Shown: piece by piece, positions 21,901 to 35,059 of the stretch | Numbering within the stretch: the first letter of the stretch is position 1 | Layout: every line of letters starts with the position of its first letter | Origin: Lamellibrachia satsuma | Lineage: Eukaryota; Annelida; Polychaeta; Sabellida; Siboglinidae | Direction: 5' to 3' | NCBI GenBank assembly: GCA_033239005.1 | Contig: BSQZ01000005.1 | Location: 3,687,001 to 3,751,000 of the forward strand | Length of the DNA: 64,000 nt | The notes under the pieces: model-generated | The model's input: the letters and a program-made list of their open reading frames with translations, nothing else | Databases searched by the model: none | What the model was told of the DNA's origin: nothing | Translations under genes and position numbers: made by a program

Positions 21901-24900
21901 CAATCACCAATGTACTCGTACTCAGCCATCACCAATGTACTCGTACTCAGCAATCACCAATGTACTCGTACTCAGCAATCACCAATGTACTCGTACTCAG
22001 CAATCACCAATGTACTCGTACTCAGCAATCACCAATGTACTTGTACTCAGCAATCACCAATGTACTCGTACTCAGCAATCACCAATGTACTCGTACTCAG
22101 CAATCACCAATGTACTTGTACTCAGCAATCACCAATGTACTTGTACTCAGCAATCACCAATGTACTCGTACTCAGCCATCACCAATGTACTCGTACTCAG
22201 CCATCACCAATGTACTCGTACTCAGCAATCACCAATGTACTCGTACTCAGCAATCACCAATGTACTTGTACTCAGCAATCACCAATGTACTCGTACTCAG
22301 CAATCACCAATGTACTCGTACTCAGCAATCACCAATGTACTTGTACTCAGCAATCACCAATGTACTTGTACTCAGCAATCACCAATGTACTCGTACTCAG
22401 CCATCACCAATGTACTCGTACTCAGCCATCACCAATGTACTCGTACTCAGCCATCACCAATGTACTCGTACTCAGCAATCACCAATGTTCTTGTACTCAG
22501 CAATCACCAATGTTCTTGTACTCAGCAATCACCAATGTACTTGTACTCAGCCATCACCAATGTACTCGTACTCAGCAATCACCAATGTACTTGTACTCAG
22601 CCATCACCAATGTACTCGTACTCAGCCATCACCAATGTACTTGTACTCAGCAATCACCAATGTACTCGTACTCAGCAATCACCAATGTACTCGTACTCAG
22701 CCATCACCAATGTACTTGTACTCAGCAATCACCAATGTACTCGTACTCAGCAATCACCAATGTACTCGTACTCAGCCATCACCAATGTACTCGTACTCAG
22801 CAATCACCAATGTACTCGTACTCTGCAATCACCAATGTACTGGTACTCAGCCATCACCAATGTACTTGTACTCAGCAATCACCAATGTACTTGTACTTAG
22901 CAATCACCAATGTACTCGTACTCAGCCATCACCAATGCACTCGTACTCAGCAATCACCAATGTACTTGTACTCAGCAATCACCAATGTACTTGTACTCAG
23001 CAATCACCAATGCACTCGTACTCAGCAATCACCAATGTACTTGTACTCAGCCATCACCAATGTACTTGTACTCAGCCATCACCAATGTACTTGTACTCAG
23101 CAATCACCAATGTACTCGTACTCAGCAATCACCAATGTACTCGTACTCAGCCATCACCAATGTACTTGTACTCAGCAATCACCAATGTACTCGTACTCAG
23201 CAATCACCAATGTACTCGTACTCAGCCATCACCAATGTACTCGTACTCAGCAATCACCAATGTACTCGTACTCAGCAATCACCAATGTACTCGTACTCAG
23301 CCATCACCAATGTACTTGTACTCAGCAATCACCAATGTACTTGTACTCAGCAATCTCCAATGTACTCGTACTCAGCCATCACCAATGTACTTGTACTCAG
23401 CAATCACCAATGTACTTGTACTCAGCAATCTCCAATGTACTTGTACTCAGCAATTACCAATGCACTCGTACTCAGCAATCACCAATGTACTTGTACTCAG
23501 CCATCACCAATGTACTTGTACTCAGCAATCACCAATGTACTTGTACTCAGCAATCACCAATGCACTCATACTCAGCCATCACCAATGTACTTGTACTCAG
23601 CAATCACCAATGTACTTGTACTCAGCAATCACCAATGCACTCGTACTCAGCAATCACCAATGTACTCGTACTCAGCCATCACCAATGTACTTGTACTCAG
23701 CAATCACCAATGTACTTGTACTCAGCAATCACCAATGTACTCGTACTCAGCAATCACCAATGTACTCGTACTCAGCCATCACCAATGTACTCGTACTCAG
23801 CAATCACCAATGTACTTGTACTCAGCAATCACCAATGTACTCGTACTCAGCCATCACCAATGTACTCGTACTCAGCCATCACCAATGTACTCGTACTCAG
23901 CCATCACCAATGTACTCGTACTTTACTCATGAACATGTACTCGGCCCCAGGTCTTCCCATAGCGTCGGTCTGGATACCGAGAAAGTCTGTCTGTCATAGC
24001 AGTTCAGTTTCAAATATAATGGTCAATATAATACCACTGAAATATGCATGATTCATTTTGGATTGATCATGGCACAGGAAAACATTTCTTCTAGCCAAAA
24101 ATGTGGGTTTGAAACAGGAAGCGTGTGTCATGGATTAACTGCCACTTTTGTAGCTACTATAAATGCCAACCACTACTGTTTATAAACTATAAAGGATGTT
24201 ATTCAAAATGGCACAGCGTGGGGAATTTTGCAGTGATTTTACATATCATGTCAACATTGACCGACCAAAAGGCAGTAGCAAGGGAGAAAGCAGTTGCTTG
24301 AACAATGATTATCTGGTCGAATATGACGAGTGGTCGAGTATGCACCAGTGTTCATTGAGAAGTTTAAGTGACAATTATCTTGGTAATGCAATTATCAGAT
24401 TGACATACAGCCTCCAGCAAAAATGTGATTGTGGTTGACACGATTATCGCACAATGATAAGTTATATATCAGTATAAGCTATTTTGATGCCGCATCTGAT
24501 AAGTGAAATTGTCAAATGTGACATTTGGTCGAACAGGACAGCAGGGGATGGGACTAGTAAACCATGAAGAGAGATACCTGAGGAAGAACTCCCTGAGCAG
24601 TCGTCTGTTCCTCCTGATATCTGACTTCCCCCCCACGTGTGGGAAGTTAAACATCACTTTGTGAAACGTCCTCTCTTTCAGTTCCGCATGACTGGCCAGG
24701 GATGTGGCATCCACTTCAAATAAAACTGTCACACCTACAATGATGATAAGGCAGTTATAACATATCATTGTTCATGCACATATAAGCAAATTAAAATACC
24801 TCAATGTAAAAAAGGATAAAGTATAAAAACATGTCTTTTCTACCTAGTGTGTTCAAGGGCCTTCCAATAATGAATATTATCCATGCAAAATTCAAGAATG

Positions 24901-25726
24901 ATAGGACAAACAACCGAGTGTACAGAATTTTTTGGTGTTACAGTACAATGTCCAAATTTCCACCATATATTGTCAGGGAAACTGACAATAACTTATTAGT
25001 TCAACAGACTTACGACTTGTCCCACATTCTCATTTTTGGCACTGAAATTCATAAAATATAGAAAAAGTTAAAGTTTAAGGCTGAATCATTCTGAAAGTAT
25101 AGCAACTAAAAGTCTACTTAATTAATAGGTTATTGTCAGCATCACTGACAATAGATGGTGACAATTTGGACATTGTACTGTAACAAAAAAATTAAATACA
25201 GACTGCTGAAATCCTTCTTGAAAAAAAAAAATTATTTTCCATTTCTGTGCACCCAGTTTACCTGTTGTCCGTTGCCCTATCATTCCTGAATTTTGCATAG
25301 ATAATCTTCACCAATATGTCTACATATTCAGCAAATTTCAGATATGAAGCTTGTAAACTTCTGCATGTAAATGCTTAGTTCTTTTGCAGAAGTGTTCAGA
25401 CATAGGCTACTTATTCATTGGCTAAAATTTAGGCAAATTCTGAGACATAGATCAACTTTTGAAATTTACTGAAAATTGGTTGATTTTACTTGGAATTACC
25501 CTATTATCAATAAATTAACATCAGATTTAACTAGTCCAAAATACTTGTTGCTAGTCCGACATGAGTTTTGGTCATCCCGGAAACTCAGACATGCATTGAT
25601 TGTGAACACTACAAGAAACTACATAAGAACATATGAAGTACCGCAAATTGCACACATCACCATTATTAGGTTATAACTTACCAAAAAAATATTAAATATA
25701 TTAATTTGCTTAAAACTAAAAAATAT

Positions 25727-25778
<52 letters not shown>

Positions 25779-25974
25779 AGAGGTGATAGGTACCTTGTTC
25801 TTTCAACAGACTGACATTCGTTCTGGAGTGGGTGTGTCTCTTGTACAAGTCGGCTTCTGTCAGTAGGCAACTTGTTGTTATATCCACTCCAACCAGATGT
25901 CGCTCAAGGGCCACGGAGAACGAGAAATCTCCTTCGCCAACGAGCAGGATTGCATCATGGTCTGCTGCATTCAT
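17691..25974 (-). CDS. FDXACB1: FDXACB1: BMT5-like methyltransferase fold plus FDX-ACB domain (670 aa, 5 exons)
   Basis: Complete gene on the minus strand: 25974-25794, 24734-24578, 20537-20334, 19588-19424, 18996-17691. The sum is 2013 nt (671 codons with stop), with phase kept at every junction. The N-terminal half is a DUF2431/BMT5-like Rossmann domain with SAM-site motif ILLVGEGDFSFSVAL, then FNFPHVGGK and LCKGQGGTP. The C-terminal about 95 residues form a ferredoxin-fold anticodon-binding domain of phenylalanyl-tRNA-synthetase type, starting at PPMWRHDLAFWE. The human protein is about 624 residues with the same order. Yeast BMT5 methylates rRNA uridine; the substrate of FDXACB1 is unknown to me. 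It is tail-to-tail with PTPN23. Intron 2 contains a 3-kb hAT element. Start: the Met 8 residues before ILLVG. Confidence 0.94.
19424..19588 (-). CDS. FDXACB1: FDXACB1 exon 4
   Basis: Encodes RSQDRHFRTDGALTYIFRKS followed by VYIAEKLN. Equivalent to human RSQDKSFHVEGALNHIFTRS. Donor GTGAGT. Confidence 0.9.
19765..19995 (-). mobile_element. tRNA-SINE body and tail (family with CORE-like domain)
   Basis: On the minus strand: CORE-like cactcagctgtataaacgag, then a block shared with 59032-59110 (tggaatgaacagrtctgcc, gtgtaaagcgctttga), ending in gctatataagaac and a T-rich tail. Sense relative to FDXACB1. Confidence 0.75.
20334..20537 (-). CDS. FDXACB1: FDXACB1 exon 3
   Basis: Encodes SAAEVIRPGGVVCVTLCKGQ, then GGTPMDQPIRLWADSWQVVA, ending SATGY. 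Strong match to human LCRGQGGTP...NSWQVVAMA. The acceptor cccatag is preceded at about 16 bp by a retroelement-like AT-rich tail. Confidence 0.95.
20553..20640 (-). mobile_element. SINE-like 3' tail
   Basis: On the minus strand: ggtgctttataaattttttaataataata, a typical SINE/LINE tail shape with a TAA-rich end, running almost into the FDXACB1 exon 3 acceptor. Only the tail is recognisable. Confidence 0.45.
20926..23955. mobile_element. Non-autonomous hAT-type element with internal satellite
   Basis: 3030 bp bounded by terminal inverted repeats (left cAGACCTGGGGCCGA, right its complement with one terminal mismatch). It is flanked by a perfect 8-bp duplication CCCATAGC (20918-20925 and 23956-23963), as expected for hAT. 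Left arm about 285 bp, AT-rich with tactcg motifs; right arm about 25 bp. No transposase is encoded; the interior is a 25-bp array. It sits in FDXACB1 intron 2. Confidence 0.88.
21211..23932. repeat. 25-bp satellite array, about 108 copies
   Basis: The unit is tgtactcgtactcagcaatc plus accaa. Main variants are gcaatc/gccatc and ctcgta/cttgta. Because 25 is not divisible by three and the unit lacks stops, all three plus-strand frames are open and read the same 25-residue cycle. These giant ORFs are therefore not evidence of a protein. A 9-unit block (22036-22260) is repeated next to itself at 22261-22485 with one variant position changed. Confidence 0.97.
24578..24734 (-). CDS. FDXACB1: FDXACB1 exon 2
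   Basis: Encodes GVTVLFEVDATSLASHAELK, then FHKVMFNFPHVGGKSDIRRN and LLREFFLS. It carries the FNFPHVG motif of the BMT5-like family. Acceptor cattgtag, donor GTATCT. Confidence 0.94.
24735..25727. other. FDXACB1 intron 1
   Basis: AT-rich. 24890-24985 and 25125-25315 share inverted phrases (aggacaaacaaccgag, acagtacaatgtccaaattt, tgtcagggaaactgacaata), suggesting a decayed inverted-repeat element. No exon seen. Confidence 0.45.
25728..25776. repeat. (TA)n microsatellite
   Basis: A simple TA run 17 bp past the FDXACB1 exon 1 donor (minus strand). Confidence 0.9.
25794..25974 (-). CDS. FDXACB1: FDXACB1 exon 1 (start codon)
   Basis: Begins MNAADHDAILLVGEGDFSFS, the SAM-binding glycine-rich motif right after the start, as in human (LLLVGEGNFSF). 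Upstream, ggtcaatcag could be an acceptor, so a non-coding leader exon is possible. Confidence 0.93.
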
Positions 25975-26204
25975 TCTTCTGATTGACCCGTCCTGCTCCT
26001 AATGACACATCTTTAACAGTTAGTTACTTAGTATAATGTCCATAGTCAAAGTCAAATGTAAAATATGCATCATAAATAAAGCTTGTAAATACAACAAAAT
26101 CATGCATGGGATTTTGCAGAATATTTGGTATATATATATATATATATAGTTATGAAACATGATTAATGTTCTTGAAAGCATGTTTCACTAAATTCACTCA
26201 AACT

Positions 26205-26300
26205 CTATCATGGTCTGCGTACTCTATCATGATCTGCGTATTCTATCATGGTCTGCGTACTCTATCATGGTCTGTGTACTCTATCACAGTCTGTGTACTC
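26205..26300. repeat. 19-bp repeat, about 5 copies
   Basis: The unit is close to actctatcatggtctgcgt. It lies upstream of the FDXACB1 start. Confidence 0.8.
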
Positions 26301-26639
26301 TAAAACAATATGTCTTTTGCCAGATCTGCACATCTGTATATGTGCTATAATCAGACTGTAACTCCTTTAATCAGGCCATTTTGTCTTAGTCCCTTGGGTG
26401 GCCTCTATGAAGGGGTTCTAGTGTATTGTGCACACGTATGGTTTAAAGGTGATGCAATTGTTTCAGTTTGTCATCTGACACATTTTGAAAGACGGTAGTT
26501 CTGTTATTGCCCAAACGGCTGATAACCAAGCTTTGAAAGAATTTGTAATTTTAAAATGTATGTAATACACAAATTGCATGTACTGTTTAATGTATAACTC
26601 TAGTCTAGGCCTATACTGTATGTGTGAGACCTTATGAAA

Positions 26640-26795
26640 ATATACCATGGTATACCATGGCATTAGAGTACATGGTATACAGTGGCATTACAGTACATGG
26701 TATAATACCATGGCATTACAGTACATGATATACCATAGTATTACAGTACATGCCACTACTACATGGTATGCCATGGCAGTACATGGTATACCAGT
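26640..26795. repeat. Palindromic ccatgg/gtacatgg repeats
   Basis: Irregular units of about 25 bp built from tataccatggcattacagtacatggta. Related tracts recur at 27258-27410. They are rich in short palindromes. Confidence 0.7.
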
Positions 26796-27938
26796 CTTGC
26801 TTATCTGACCCTCGCTCGGCTTTGTGAATTCGCTGAGAAGAGTATAGATGCAGAGCCAGAGGCGTGGTCTTGTTGTTATCCACTATCACCACTCCATCTT
26901 GTGTAGGCGTTCTCGTGAAGCACCATCAGCCAATTATCAACTGTTTTTATCGAGATGCTACAAGCATTTTTTTTTGCCTGATTTAACTTTTCAGTCGGAC
27001 AGCTGTGTTAATATAATCAAAGTTTAAAGTTAATTCGAATTGCTTCATATAAACTGATAAACGTTCTCTTATTTTATAAATTAGCCAAATACCCGGATGA
27101 GATCTTGATTAGCTACCTATGTACGCGCCCAGAATCTGGGTGCATACAAAATTTCCATCACAATGAGAACTCCACTCTGCATCCAGACGAAGATGTGTGT
27201 GACAAACGGTGACACCACAGCGCAGAGCCTGGATAATCAAGGCATTGATTGATGGAATATATAGCATACCATGGCATTACATGGTACACCGTGGTAGACC
27301 ATGCTTTTTCATATTGTGTATGGTAATTGTATGGTATACCAGGTACCATAGTTTCCCTGTTTCAAAACACCGGCCATGGTACACCATCGTACACCATGGT
27401 ACACCATGGTTGGTTCCGTGTCGCTTCGGCAGCAAAATTCTTGGATGCTTTGGTGAATTAGTTGGTCGCTTCGGCGGCTTAACATTGGTTGCTCCAGCAC
27501 TATTTTATTATAAAATATGGCGCTATATTTTTGATAATCAATTATATTTTTGAATAATTGATTAGCATTATAGATTGCATGCAAACTTGGGTTAAATTGC
27601 GAGTCAGGGGCGAGTGTCAGGGGTCTCAACATCTCATCTCCCACCTGTTTTGGGAGGCTAACCTACAACCTGCCACCATTTTTGGGCCAACCTCCCATCT
27701 ACGAGGGTCAGTGCGAGTCAAGACAACACTCCAACAACACGGAGTCTGTGTTCTTTGATCCCCTCACCGAAAATTAAATTGCACAATGCAACACTTATAA
27801 CGTATTTGATCCGTCACTTTGTACAGTTACTAGGGATATATACTCAGAAACCGATCTAGCAAACTTATGATCAGGTTTACACCACTAACTGAACTTACTT
27901 GTAGAGATATGTTGTTTACACTTTTCTACACGTGCTGA

Positions 27939-28220
27939 TCACAGCTGTGTCTGCACTAACTTCCGGACAAGCAGCATTCGTCTTATTTTCACTAGGTGGC
28001 GGGCCTGTTTCCTAGAATTGTCTGGTTCTCGGCCCATCGTGTGGCGCCACTGTTGTAGCCAAGGAGCCACGGTCCACTGGGCGACATACAACGCGCCATC
28101 GTCTTCGGAGTTTCGAGGGGGGGTTCGAGCGTACACAATCAGCCGGGGATTTCTTGGTTGATTCTGCAAAATGCTACAGTTAAAAAACTCATTTGATGTA
28201 TATGATATAAAGTTCAGCAT
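27939..28220 (-). CDS. Unidentified exon-like ORF (up to 93 aa)
   Basis: The minus-strand ORF could start at ATG 28220 or at a possible acceptor (gcattttgcag) before 28167. It has balanced codons and a basic C-terminal helix-like end (ARHLVKIRRMLLVRKLVQTQ). I do not recognise a family. A good donor-like CAAGTAAGT lies just past the stop (about 27895-27902). It could be a small gene, the last exon of an unknown gene, or part of the FDXACB1 leader. Confidence 0.3.
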   Translation of the reverse strand: MLNFISYTSNEFFNCSILQNQPRNPRLIVYARTPPRNSEDDGALYVAQWTVAPWLQQWRHTMGREPDNSRKQARHLVKIRRMLLVRKLVQTQL

Positions 28221-28599
28221 TTATTAACACTTCTAGCACCGATGGCAACGTAATGTCTACTGAAATGCATGGAAACTCCAGTGACAGTGTCAGTAGTGTC
28301 TACTAGTGATACTAATACACGGACTCACTGACAGTGCCACTGGCACTACTGGAAGTACTCCCTACTGGTCAGTGTTTGCACAAAATGTGGCATACCCATA
28401 ACATAACCATAAGCCACACAAGGCAAAGCCAGACAGACATACAACGTCAACATCGACGACGTTTCTCTGGCCTGTAACTTCTTCTACTTAAAATTGTCCA
28501 TGCATATAAATGCTGGATCTGCCATACACACATTGAACGATCTTTGTTGGTTCTCACAGTCATTAGTTACATTACAATCGTTGCGCGTTAACATCCTTC

Positions 28600-28960
28600 C
28601 TAGTCGAGGCTACATCCTTCCCTAAAACATATCTACTGCCAATAACGCCATCTAGCGAATGGCTTTATTTTTTAATTATCCAATGGCAGCGGTGGTTATT
28701 TATAACCAATGGAAAATTATTGTCTAGTTACTGCGTTTCTAATATCGGCCATTTCTCTAATGGTAGCTTCGGCTACACATGGCCCTAATGTTATGACTAG
28801 CCAATAATAGCCATCGTTACAAAATGTTGTCGCACTGCAAAGAATCAGGTAAACACAAAAGCGCGCCAAAACTTCTGTGACCCAGCGTACGCATTTCGCA
28901 AGAGACTGTGTCTGTAAGCTTGTTACACGAAGTATGACGAAATTAACGAATGTAAGTTAA
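28600..28960. promoter_or_regulatory. Probable promoter (CCAAT cluster, YY1-like site)
   Basis: Three CCAAT motifs (about 28679, 28708, 28800) sit in a locally CpG-containing stretch. On the minus strand CGCTAGATGGCGTT (about 28647-28660) resembles a YY1 initiator-downstream site. This fits a housekeeping start for a minus-strand transcript, most simply FDXACB1 with a distal leader exon. Confidence 0.4.
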
Positions 28961-30360
28961 TTGTAATCAGGTACTTAATTGGCCAAGAATGTAACTCAGG
29001 TGCACAACTGAAAATGTAGCCCTAATAACAATGTGGCGAACTTCGATCAAAACTGACAGAGGACACTGCACTAGTACTGGCACTGTCGCTGTACAACATC
29101 GCCCGGTACGCACATATATGGGAAGTCGTATACTGATCAGGATTTTCTGCTATGTATAGATAATATGCCAGTTTCACACAAATCTGAAGGCACTTTGGCA
29201 AGATATATATATTGACAGATTAATTAATATTTTTTGTAATGTATATACTTCATTGTCCAATTGGTATTGTCATTGAAATTGCATTGGCATTGCATTGGCC
29301 CTTGACTTGAGTGGGTAATTATAGCCACAAATGCCGTTATTGCAATACTTATAGGCATTGACTTCATCTACCTTGGCACTATTTCAGGGTTTCATAAAAA
29401 GACAATCTGAACATCTAATATATTTAAATCCAGCATTTGCTATAGTTGCATATGATAGTCATATATTTAGTTAGTGTGTGCTGTATATTCTTCTTTGTGT
29501 ACTTCCAGATGTAACTGCCACTGTCCTGGATGTTATCTGCCACAAAGTTCATCTTCACCTTCTGATGTTTTGGAAATGTCAACTGTAACGTTACATTAAG
29601 ACAAGCAGATGTCACAAAGGAAAGCTGCAGTGCATGCTAAATCCCCTAAGATGAAAACATTGCGGCAGAAGTACTGTCATCTAAAACAGCAAAAGAATCA
29701 GCAGGGAAAGAAATCAAGCAAGAAAACGGAATCTTGCAGTAAAACAGCAGCTTCTGATCGATGAGTTTTCAACATTTCTTTTTTATTCCTGCTGTGAATT
29801 TTAGTTTGACTCAAATTCAGATGGTGTCAAGGAAACCAAGAGGAGCATGCCTGGTGGACTGCAGTTGACGAAGGACAACAACTGTTCTTTTAAGAGCCAG
29901 TCAACACTTCCAAAAGAGTCAACACTTCCAAAAGAGATTGCTTTCACACATAATAATGATGGTGTTTATTAATAAGTGAAACGCTAACTTGATATAATAT
30001 AATCAATACTATTTTATTAGGCCAAGACCAGACTTGGGGGTCAGTTACATTAAATATAAATTCCAGTTACACACCAATTACAAATTCAACCTCAAAAATA
30101 CAAATTCCAACACACCAATTCCATATCGAAATAATAGTATCGGAGCAGAACAACCATAGGCATACACAACGCCAAAAATAACACAAACATATCCCAACAC
30201 TGCACATTTACCTTTGACATTTTTAGCAGTAATTTTCCTATCTCATATTTGTACAGTATATTTCGGCTGTTGTTATCCCTAATGATTAATCCATTATCAT
30301 ATCAACTTCAACCTTCTCTAACAATCCTCATTGCTTGACAATTTCCACATCAGATATCAA
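28960..30360. other. Intergenic; weak basic ORF near 29609
   Basis: Mostly AT-rich. A plus-strand ATG at 29609 opens 51 Lys/Gln-rich codons (MSQRKAAVHAKSPKMKTLRQ...). A second open stretch at 29803-29972 does not join it in frame through a convincing intron. No family was recognised; possibly a decayed element. Confidence 0.3.
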
Positions 30361-30364
30361 AGCG

Positions 30365-30965
30365 AAACAAAAGTCGTGGTTTTGGGGATATGCACCTAAA
30401 AGAAATAATAAAATCTAACCATGTGTAACTAGGATCAAAAATATCATGCAAGTGTTTTACTCAGAATTTGTTCTAAAAGTTAGAGATTCCGGTCATTTGT
30501 CCGGTTGACTGAGGGCGGACATGTTAACCAGCGCAACCAATAAGCGCATGCGCAGTTCTATTAAATCGAGGTAACTACTTGTGACGTATTCAGTGAGACC
30601 GGAATACACAGAACCAATGCAGTCTCAAACTATCATTCCAGTTTGACAAAAAATACTAATTTGGACTAACAAAGGCCAATATATGTTAAATAAGTTGAGT
30701 TTGTACGCAAACAGCATGGCCACATCCTATTAGCAAATATTGCAATAGGGGTATATAAATATATTTTAATTTGGCGAGCAAATATTGCCTGACTATAATC
30801 CTCTTGTATAATAATTATGACGCAGCCCTTGAAATTAAGATGCTGTGTTCAACAAGGTTTTCCTAGAAACCCACTAACGTGATATTCTTAATTGTTTTTG
30901 CAAATTGGTATGTCTTAGTAACTCTTATAGGTGCATAGGTCTAAAACCATGACTTGTTTCCCTTT
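30365..30965 (-). mobile_element. MITE-like DNA element, copy 2 (most complete)
   Basis: The left end (aaagcgaaacaaaagtcgtg, then gttttggggatatgcaccta) is the inverted match of the right end (gcataggtctaaaaccatga, then cttgtttccctttaag). The interior matches copies at 559-1075 and 56765-57270 in reverse orientation. No transposase seen. Confidence 0.75.
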
Positions 30966-31124
30966 AAGCCCTGAATACATCTGACATTTGGTGCAATCCC
31001 AATTAAAGTCCTGCATATGCAATGAATCTAATGCGAGGAATAGAATTGGCCTGCTCCTCAAAAAACAATACAAACTGAACCCATGTTGGTACAATGCTGG
31101 AAACTGTACCAAACTGTCCGTATG

Positions 31125-31330
31125 AGTGTGCCAGGACTGAGTGGAGAAGTGCCAGGTCTGAGTGGAGAGGTGCCAGGTCTGAGTGGAGAGGTGCCAGGTC
31201 TGAGTGGAGAGGTGCCAGGTCTGAGTGGAGAGGTGCCAGGTCTGAGTGGGAGAGGTGCCAGGTCTGAGTGGAGAGGTGCCAGGTCTGAGTGGAGAAGTGC
31301 CAGGTTTGAGTGGAGAAGTGCCTGTAATAA
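31125..31330. repeat. 20-bp minisatellite, about 10 copies
   Basis: The unit is gtgccaggtctgagtggaga, with gag/gaa variants and a few one-base indels. Near-identical units imply recent expansion. Confidence 0.9.
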
Positions 31331-32310
31331 CCAGATGAGGGCCACGAACAGCTCATTTTGAGACTACAAGTTTCTTCAGTTGTTGGTCGTCACGACAACG
31401 GCGGTCGCCCCCAGCGAAACGCATATGGGATGACACCAAGTCCGTTGTGCACCAAAAAAGGTAGAGAGCGAAATCACTCGTATAAAGTTCTAGGATGTTG
31501 AACGATGTTATTCGAAGCAGGCATGCATCCTTGGTGTGTACACAGCGACGAGACAGTGTGTACAAGCGGAGAAAGTCAATTGACGACACAGTTTCTCGGA
31601 ACATTCGAAGGAGTACGGTTTAACGACTGTCTGCCCGTTGTCATGTGAACAGACAAGGGTCGCCGCAGCTAACTGTCCAGTTAAGAAGAAACAACTCGTC
31701 CCTCAAACCCAAATGTGTCGAATACTCCAGTGGTCATTGTTAATGTTTTGCATAATAATAATAAAAACGTTATCACCAAAAAATCTAAAACTTAATTACC
31801 TGCCGTTGTCAACATCTCATTGACATGTTGATTGAGTTTAGTCAACATTAGACATTTCTAACTCTTGTAAAATGCCTGTATTTGCCATACCCGTCAATGT
31901 TTGCTAATAATGTGCACGAATTACTGCGCATACGTGCATTTTGAAGAAAAACAGCCAAATAACCTTCTGCCTATTAAAATCATCTAAACATACACAATTA
32001 CACTGTCTACATATTCTACCAGCAAATCTGGCAACGTGCCTGCTCAAATGCCGTTATGTCAGGTCATGATTTTAACCAATTTCATATATCTAAACTTACT
32101 GCACATGTGCCCTAGGCCTACATTCCTGTAACACACCAGGAAGTGTAATTGAGACAAGACCTCTGTAGCCATAGCGTAGGGGACCTAGGTGGAAAGTTTT
32201 ATTCGTCAGTGGCGGAACCGTAGAATGGACTCCCCGGTGACTGAAATTAACTGCATAGAGAGGCTCCCCGGTGGTTGAACAGTAGAGAGAGATTCCCCGG
32301 TGGCTGAACC

Positions 32311-32524
<214 letters not shown>

Positions 32525-32589
32525 GTGACTCCGCGGTGGCTGAACCGGTGAGAGCGGCTCCTCGGTGGCTGAATCGTCGATAGGGGCTA

Positions 32590-34320
<1,731 letters not shown>

Positions 34321-34543
34321 TGACTGGATCGTCAGAACTACGGTGGCTGGACGGTCGAGTGTGGCTTCCCGATGGTTGGACCTTCAACAGTGGTTCCGCA
34401 GTGGCTGGACCGTCGAGAGCGGCTCTCCTTTGGCTGCACTGCGGGTCGGATCTCCGATGGTTGGACAACGGGGTCGGGTTTCCGATGGTTGGACAGCGTT
34501 GTTGGACCTCCGATTATGGCAGGCCGTTAGGGCCATAAACGCG

Positions 34544-34888
34544 AAGATAGTTACGCGTTGAATTAGACAGTAACGCGTTGATATATCAACCAATGACAAC
34601 GCGAAGATAGTTACGCGTTGATATATCAACCAATGAAAACGCGAAAATAGTTACGCGTTGAATTATATAGTAACGCGTTGATATATCAACCAATGACAAC
34701 GCGAAGATAGTTACGCGTTGATATACCAACCAATGAAAACGCGAAGATAGTTACGCGTTGAATTATATAGTAACGCGTTGATATATCAACCAATGACAAC
34801 GCGAAGATAGTTACGCGTTGATATACCAACCAATGAAAACGCGAAGATAGTTACGCGTTGAATTATATAGTAACGCGTTGATATATCA
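34544..34888. repeat. 100-bp array of acgcgt / ttgatatatcaa palindromes
   Basis: caatgacaacgcgaagatag recurs at 100-bp spacing (34591, 34691, 34791). Each unit carries several acgcgt sites and the 12-bp palindrome ttgatatatcaa. About 3.4 copies, nearly identical. Confidence 0.9.
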
Positions 34889-35059
34889 ATTCTATTATGC
34901 GGGATCTGTCTCGCGGTGGCGTGGTCTGTTTGTTAATAGCGGGTGACGTTTTAAGCTCCAGACGCCACGTGATTACTCGCTTCGTGATTACGCGCAGTAC
35001 CAATACGTCATTTGGGGAAGCCCTGTACCTTTTATCAACGCAGCAGTCATTTAACAAGA

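Noticed and set aside
21150..24051. Proteins of 949, 957, 546 and 340 residues
   Set aside because: All are read-through of a 25-bp stop-free satellite in different frames, with identical repeating residues. No start context or splice structure supports a gene.
31353..31604. Minus-strand 83-residue ORF as a gene
   Set aside because: No family resemblance, no splice partners and no conserved motif; kept only as unexplained open sequence.
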